A stretch of DNA of 49,298 bases, taken from assembly GCA_964537245.1 (NCBI GenBank), contig CAZHZL010000011.1, positions 1 through 49,298 of the forward strand. The letters run 5' to 3'. Source of the stretch: UMGS1840 sp964537245. Lineage in GTDB: Bacteria > Bacillota > Clostridia > UMGS1840. The position numbers and the translations under genes were made by a program. Below are positions 46,133-49,298 of the stretch, one piece after another (positions within the stretch are counted from its first letter, which is position 1; each line of letters opens with the position of its first letter). The notes below the pieces were generated by a model that ran no database searches, was not told the origin of the DNA, and worked only from the letters and a program-made list of their open reading frames with translations.

Positions 46133-46867
46133 TCAGATTATTGTTTTTCTCAAATGTTCAAGAGAAAGCTCAACCATCTTGTCGCCAAGCTCTTTATTTG
46201 CTTCTGCAGCACTCTTTGTAAACCAATGGTCTATATCGCCGAGTCTGTCAAGCTTAACAGCGTCGGGATAAAGTGACATAAGAATTGAACATTCATATTT
46301 ACCTGCGTGGTCATAGCCTGTTGCATTCTGAACAGCAGTGCTCATTGTAGGCACAACCTTAATCCATGAAAACGGATCGTCATCATTGCCGAGATTATCA
46401 TAATAATCCTTATAGCTTTCGCTGCCCCACCAGCCCTGACCTTTTGTAGCTTCTAAGTATCTCATTGTTGCACGCTTTGCAGCCTTCATATATGAAAGAG
46501 TCATAGGCATAAGATTTTCCTGTTCAAACTGATGGTGAATAACAACATAGATATTTCTGAGACCTGCTGATAACATACTCATAAATATATTAAAAACATA
46601 TTCCTCAAAAACAACCTCGTCAATATGAACAGTTCCGCTTGTTGAATCTCCAACAGCCCAGCTTGACGGACTGTAACTGATTGAAGGAGCTATTATGATA
46701 TCCTTTTCCTGTGCAAGCTTTTCTATAAGCCCCTGTGCTACCAGAGTATCACAGCCGTATGAGCAGTGAGGACCATGATATTCCACAGTTCCGCCCACTA
46801 TTACAACAGGTGTATTATTTTTCTTTGCATTATCTGTTTCTCTAGGAAAACACATATCAAGCTTCAT
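46133..46867 (-). CDS. Creatininase-family metal-dependent amidohydrolase
   Basis: 244 residues from the ATG at 46867, chosen because AGAGGTGG lies 7-8 bases before it and the family motif starts soon after. The longer frame to 46975 would only add residues overlapping the previous gene. Metal-site motifs: EYHGPHCSYGCD (Glu29, His31, Asp40), IHHQFEQEN (~110-118) in place of the usual NGHGGN, and HAGKYECS (Glu192). Family members hydrolyse cyclic amides or N-linked sugar intermediates such as creatinine and formamides. It is 13 bases after the ASRT-like gene. The altered NGHGGN loop suggests a substrate other than creatinine. Confidence 0.82.
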   Translation of the reverse strand: MKLDMCFPRETDNAKKNNTPVVIVGGTVEYHGPHCSYGCDTLVAQGLIEKLAQEKDIIIAPSISYSPSSWAVGDSTSGTVHIDEVVFEEYVFNIFMSMLSAGLRNIYVVIHHQFEQENLMPMTLSYMKAAKRATMRYLEATKGQGWWGSESYKDYYDNLGNDDDPFSWIKVVPTMSTAVQNATGYDHAGKYECSILMSLYPDAVKLDRLGDIDHWFTKSAAEANKELGDKMVELSLEHLRKTII

Positions 46868-46880
46868 AATTTTCCACCTC

Positions 46881-47252
46881 TTATTCCGAATATGCCATAG
46901 TTGTGTAGTATGCAAGGTTTGTCTGACGATTGTCAAGTCTGCCGTACTGAACAACAATATTGCAGTTTGAAACAAGCTTCATAGCGTACTGCGTTTCCAA
47001 CGGTACCTTAAAGCCGCACATATCGTCTAAGTTGTTCATTCTGAAGCATCTTACTCTGCCTGCACCTACAACCCATGTTATATCCTCATATTTATCTTTA
47101 TCTGCAAAATATACAGTAACTTTGATTTCAGCGTCTGTATCGCTGTCGTTTACAATTATAACCGACTCGTGTCCCTTAAGCACGCCTTCGCCTTCAGGCG
47201 GAAGCTCGCAGTCAGGAATAAGCCAGAGTTTTTTTCCTATTCCTTTACACAT
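46881..47252 (-). CDS. ASRT-family small beta-sandwich protein (PF07100)
   Basis: 123 residues. The N-terminus KKLWLIPDCELPP, the centre ESVIIVNDSDTDAEIKVTVYF and the C-terminal NCNIVVQYGRLDNRQTNLAY match the Anabaena sensory rhodopsin transducer family, including the (V)VQxxRLDxRQ signature. No rhodopsin is present; in most bacteria the family is predicted to bind a small ligand, probably a sugar. The gene overlaps the end of the M24 gene by 8 bases and precedes the creatininase-like gene, so it is translationally linked to both. Perhaps a subunit or ligand-binding partner of one of these enzymes. Confidence 0.85.
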   Translation of the reverse strand: MCKGIGKKLWLIPDCELPPEGEGVLKGHESVIIVNDSDTDAEIKVTVYFADKDKYEDITWVVGAGRVRCFRMNNLDDMCGFKVPLETQYAMKLVSNCNIVVQYGRLDNRQTNLAYYTTMAYSE

Positions 47253-48420
47253 CGATTTCTATAATTCCTTTCTTCAAGTAATCTGTCATAGATTCACAGC
47301 CGTCTTTTGTTACAGCAATACCTTTTTCCCATCTGCATCCGAATGTAGGACCTGAGATAAATGTATCAACCTGGAAGGTCATATTTTCCTGAAGGAGATA
47401 ATCTGTTGTAGTTTCCATCCACGGAGCTTCAACCTCAATCATACCTGTTCCGTGACAAGGTCCGTAAACAAAGTTATCCTTCATTCCATTATCAACATAA
47501 AGCTGATAAAATTCTTTTGCTATATCGCTTGCCATAACGCCTGCTTTGATTCTCTTTGTTGTCCAGTCATGTGCTTCAAGACAGAATTCAACGATTCTTC
47601 TTCTTTCGCCTTCTAATTTACCCATAACAACAGGAAGACCGATAGCCGGTGAATAACCGTCGATTTTTGCAGATAAGTTAAGCTGAACTATATCACCTTT
47701 ACCGATTGTTTTATATGTAGAACGGCTGATTGCATGACGAGTTGAAGATTCTGAGAATACATACATAGGAAGTCCTTCGTATTCCGCACCTTCTTCATAA
47801 ATAACCTTCTGAGCAACACCAACCATCTGAAGCTCTGTTACACCCGGTTTCAAGCATTTAATTACTTCATCTGTCGCTTTTTCAATAATTCTGAAGCCTT
47901 CTCTGATACAAGCAAGCTCATTTTCACTCTTAATCTGTCTTAATGTAATCATAATATCATTACACATTACAATTTCAGCTTCAGGATAGCTGTTTTTAAG
48001 ACCTTCAAAAATAGGAAGTGTACATTCAACATAGCTTCCCAAGCCGATTTTAATTTTTTTGCCGCTTACGCCGATTGCCTTGAATACATCGTTAAATGTG
48101 TCAGCATGAAGCTCAGGATATGAAGGGTCAGCTGATTCTCTGAATTCTCTTAATACGAAAACCTTATCAAGCTTTCCGAAATCCTTTGCAAAAATTGCTG
48201 ATTCAGGTCCGCAAAGAAGCGCTGCGTCACCTGTTGCTGAAATAGCAACACCTGCACGCTCGAAAAGTGGCCAGAAGCCGCTGAAATATCTTGCGTTTGC
48301 GTAGTCTGATTCGGTACTTGAAACAACCATTACATCAAGACCTTTTTCTCTTATTAAAGCCGCCGCTTTTTTGATTCTCTCCTGATATTCCCAATCAGGA
48401 ATACATACTCTGTTTGCCAT
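47245..48420 (-). CDS. Creatinase-like M24 (pita-bread fold) protein lacking metal ligands
   Basis: 391 residues: N-terminal creatinase domain ~12-150, pita-bread domain ~160-385. Of the five metal ligands of Xaa-Pro peptidases, the first Asp is Asn248 (VQLNLSAKIDGY), the second is Ala259 (SPAIGLP) and the Glu of the EPG segment is Asp352. Only His323 (GPCHGTGM) and Glu365 (RWEKGIAVT) are kept. His229 (STRHAI) occupies the place of the catalytic His of creatinase, which is metal-free. It is therefore more likely a C-N hydrolase of the creatinase/ectoine-hydrolase sort than a peptidase. First gene of its operon. Confidence 0.8.
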   Translation of the reverse strand: MANRVCIPDWEYQERIKKAAALIREKGLDVMVVSSTESDYANARYFSGFWPLFERAGVAISATGDAALLCGPESAIFAKDFGKLDKVFVLREFRESADPSYPELHADTFNDVFKAIGVSGKKIKIGLGSYVECTLPIFEGLKNSYPEAEIVMCNDIMITLRQIKSENELACIREGFRIIEKATDEVIKCLKPGVTELQMVGVAQKVIYEEGAEYEGLPMYVFSESSTRHAISRSTYKTIGKGDIVQLNLSAKIDGYSPAIGLPVVMGKLEGERRRIVEFCLEAHDWTTKRIKAGVMASDIAKEFYQLYVDNGMKDNFVYGPCHGTGMIEVEAPWMETTTDYLLQENMTFQVDTFISGPTFGCRWEKGIAVTKDGCESMTDYLKKGIIEIDV

Positions 48421-48484
48421 AGTTAAAAACCCTCCGTTTTTTTGAATTTTAGTTTTATGTGTATTTAATTTTTTCTTTTTTTAC

Positions 48485-48513
48485 AGTATACCATAAACTA
48501 TGTTTTTTGTCTT
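48485..48513 (-). promoter_or_regulatory. Promoter of the M24 operon
   Basis: On the minus strand AAGACA (48513-48508, four of six matches), a 17-base spacer and TATACT (48490-48485) preceded by TGG, an extended -10. Twenty bases further upstream, TTGTGCAAA (48541-48533) repeats a block of the R2 element, but the rest of that element is not conserved. Confidence 0.6.
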
Positions 48514-48571
48514 TGAACAATATTTATATTTTTTTGCACAATATTAAATTTCTTTATTTTCATTCAAAAAA

Positions 48572-49090
48572 CTATCTTCCGTTGTATTCAAGCTTTAATA
48601 TTTCTGACATTTCTTCAGGAGTCTCTTGGCAGCCGCCTTCAAGCCACATTTTCACAATTGAATTAAAACCGCTTTTAAAAAATTCAATATGATATTTTAT
48701 ATGTTTATTATCAAAATCCTTTTCTGCTCTTTTTATGTCATATATCAGATTTTCGTGCTTTGTATCGTATCCCAATTTAAAATAAGTTTTATAAAACAGT
48801 TGATTTTCGTATATGTGTCTGAACATTTTTTCTGCGCCTGCGCTTTCTTCCGCCTCATTAAAATCCGAAAACAAAGAATGAAATTCACCTTCCAGCTTTT
48901 CTCTTATTTTATCTGCAAGGTCATACACATCAATAAAATTCGCATAAAATGTACTGCGGTTTAAGTTTGCTTCTTTACATATATCCGACACAGAAATTTT
49001 ATTCAAGTCCTTTGTCATAAGAAGATTTATAAATACGCTTTCAATCTTCCTTACTGATTCTCGTTTTCTTTTGTTGTTTTTTACATTCAT
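48572..49090 (-). CDS. TetR/AcrR-family repressor
   Basis: 172 residues. The helix-turn-helix at ~32-52 (ISVSDICKEANLNRSTFYANF) is a textbook TetR motif. The C-terminal part is short and helical, like the DhaS/PF14278 group (FYKTYFKLGYD, then YHIEFFKSGFNSIVKMWLEGG). It is divergent from a small membrane-protein gene, with two near-identical palindromes in the shared promoter region. It probably represses both. The ATG at 49090 follows AGAGG by 8 bases. No link to the polysaccharide genes is evident. Confidence 0.88.
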   Translation of the reverse strand: MNVKNNKRKRESVRKIESVFINLLMTKDLNKISVSDICKEANLNRSTFYANFIDVYDLADKIREKLEGEFHSLFSDFNEAEESAGAEKMFRHIYENQLFYKTYFKLGYDTKHENLIYDIKRAEKDFDNKHIKYHIEFFKSGFNSIVKMWLEGGCQETPEEMSEILKLEYNGR

Positions 49091-49114
49091 ACCATAACCT
49101 CTTTTTTATTAAAC

Positions 49115-49126
49115 CAACACTTGTTG
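49115..49126. promoter_or_regulatory. TetR operator candidate 1
   Basis: A perfect palindrome, CAACA-CT-TGTTG, downstream of the TetR-gene promoter. It is part of a 16-base arm (49109-49124) that is the inverted copy of 49185-49200 at 15 of 16 positions. Confidence 0.6.
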
Positions 49127-49138
49127 CAAAATTGATGG

Positions 49139-49167
49139 TTGATTTTTTTCTTCAGATATATTATACT
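49139..49167. promoter_or_regulatory. Overlapping divergent promoters
   Basis: Plus strand: TTGATT (49139-49144), 17 bases, TATACT (49162-49167), toward the small membrane protein. Minus strand: TATAAT (49165-49160), with a weak TTGTGT 17 bases upstream lying in operator 2. The two -10 boxes overlap, so a repressor bound at either palindrome would affect both directions. Confidence 0.6.
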
Positions 49168-49181
49168 GTAAATGTATTAAA

Positions 49182-49193
49182 AACACAAGTGTT
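49182..49193. promoter_or_regulatory. TetR operator candidate 2
   Basis: A perfect palindrome, AACAC-AA-GTGTT, just after the predicted start of the plus-strand transcript and over the -35 region of the minus-strand promoter. It is the inverted partner of operator 1. Confidence 0.6.
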
Positions 49194-49229
49194 GTTTTAA
49201 TAATTTTTAAATTTAAGGAGGAATTTTTC

Positions 49230-49298
49230 ATGAAAAAAAGTAATTTTGTTGCACTTGTTCTTGGAACGGTAAGCGGATGTTTGTTTTCGCTTGGAATG
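49230..49298 (+). CDS. Small membrane protein, truncated by the window edge
   Basis: Only 23 codons are visible. They follow a strong ribosome site (AAGGAGG, about 8 bases before ATG). The start, MKKSNFVALVLGTVSG, then a Cys and a hydrophobic stretch, looks like the first membrane helix of the small proteins often found beside TetR regulators in Clostridia. It is too short for a functional call. The context (divergent TetR gene, shared operators) suggests repression by that TetR protein. Confidence 0.7.
   Translation, partial: MKKSNFVALVLGTVSGCLFSLGM

Noticed and set aside
46868..46975. N-terminal extension of the creatininase-like frame to 46975
   Set aside because: It lies inside the end of the ASRT-like gene in another frame, shows no family similarity and has no ribosome site. 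The ATG at 46867 has AGAGGTGG in place.
46881..47252. Light-sensing role for the ASRT-like protein
   Set aside because: No rhodopsin gene or retinal pathway is present, and the family is common in non-photosynthetic bacteria.
48533..48541. A fourth copy of the 32-bp element upstream of the M24 operon
   Set aside because: Only TTGTGCAAA agrees with R2; the TTTGATAC and CTTTT blocks are absent, so I do not annotate it as a site.

Overview
The window is AT-rich DNA from a low-GC, S-layer-bearing Clostridia-type Firmicute. The evidence is the AGGAG-type ribosome sites, SLH-domain surface proteins, an LplABC-type oligosaccharide ABC transporter, a YesMN-type two-component system, and many small cytoplasmic glycoside-hydrolase-like enzymes. 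The style resembles SLH-anchored plant-polysaccharide degraders such as Monoglobus. That placement is inference; no rRNA or marker gene is present. I see no phage, IS element, CRISPR array or tRNA.

Layout. (1) 11928 to 66, minus strand: one tight operon of a cytoplasmic beta-helix (GH141-like) protein, an MFS transporter, three tandem GH20-like paralogues, a 907-residue TIM-barrel-like enzyme and a collapsed NagA-like pseudogene. (2) 15744 to 12086, minus: metallo-beta-lactamase-fold hydrolase, tartrate/isopropylmalate-type dehydrogenase, and an SLH-anchored SGNH esterase. (3) 38770 to 15899, minus: two permeases and the solute-binding lipoprotein, followed by five giant secreted proteins (1368, 1455, 1018, 1423, 1104 aa) with no convincing terminator between the transporter and the surface genes. 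(4) 39139 to 42937, plus: response regulator, sensor kinase and a second AraC-type regulator. (5) 48420 to 42972, minus: creatinase-like M24 protein, ASRT-family small protein, creatininase-family hydrolase, GHL6-like glycosidase and a DUF4432 epimerase-like protein. (6) 48572 to the right edge: a TetR regulator divergent from a truncated small membrane protein gene.

How it may work together. Surface beta-helix enzymes and an esterase, held near SLH scaffold proteins, would trim a complex polysaccharide. LplABC would import the oligosaccharides, and the GH20-like, beta-helix and GHL6-like enzymes would finish them in the cytoplasm. A 32-bp element is present twice in the regulator/transporter divergent region and once (24/32 identical to one copy) just upstream of the promoter of operon 1. 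It suggests that the two-component system or its AraC neighbour coordinates uptake, surface display and intracellular degradation as one regulon.

Most unusual points: the 32-bp element linking distant operons; a new-looking ~300-residue module repeated across two giant surface proteins; a mosaic GH20 triplication with a variable position next to a conserved Asp-Glu pair; and a creatinase-like/ASRT/creatininase trio embedded in a glycosidase operon.
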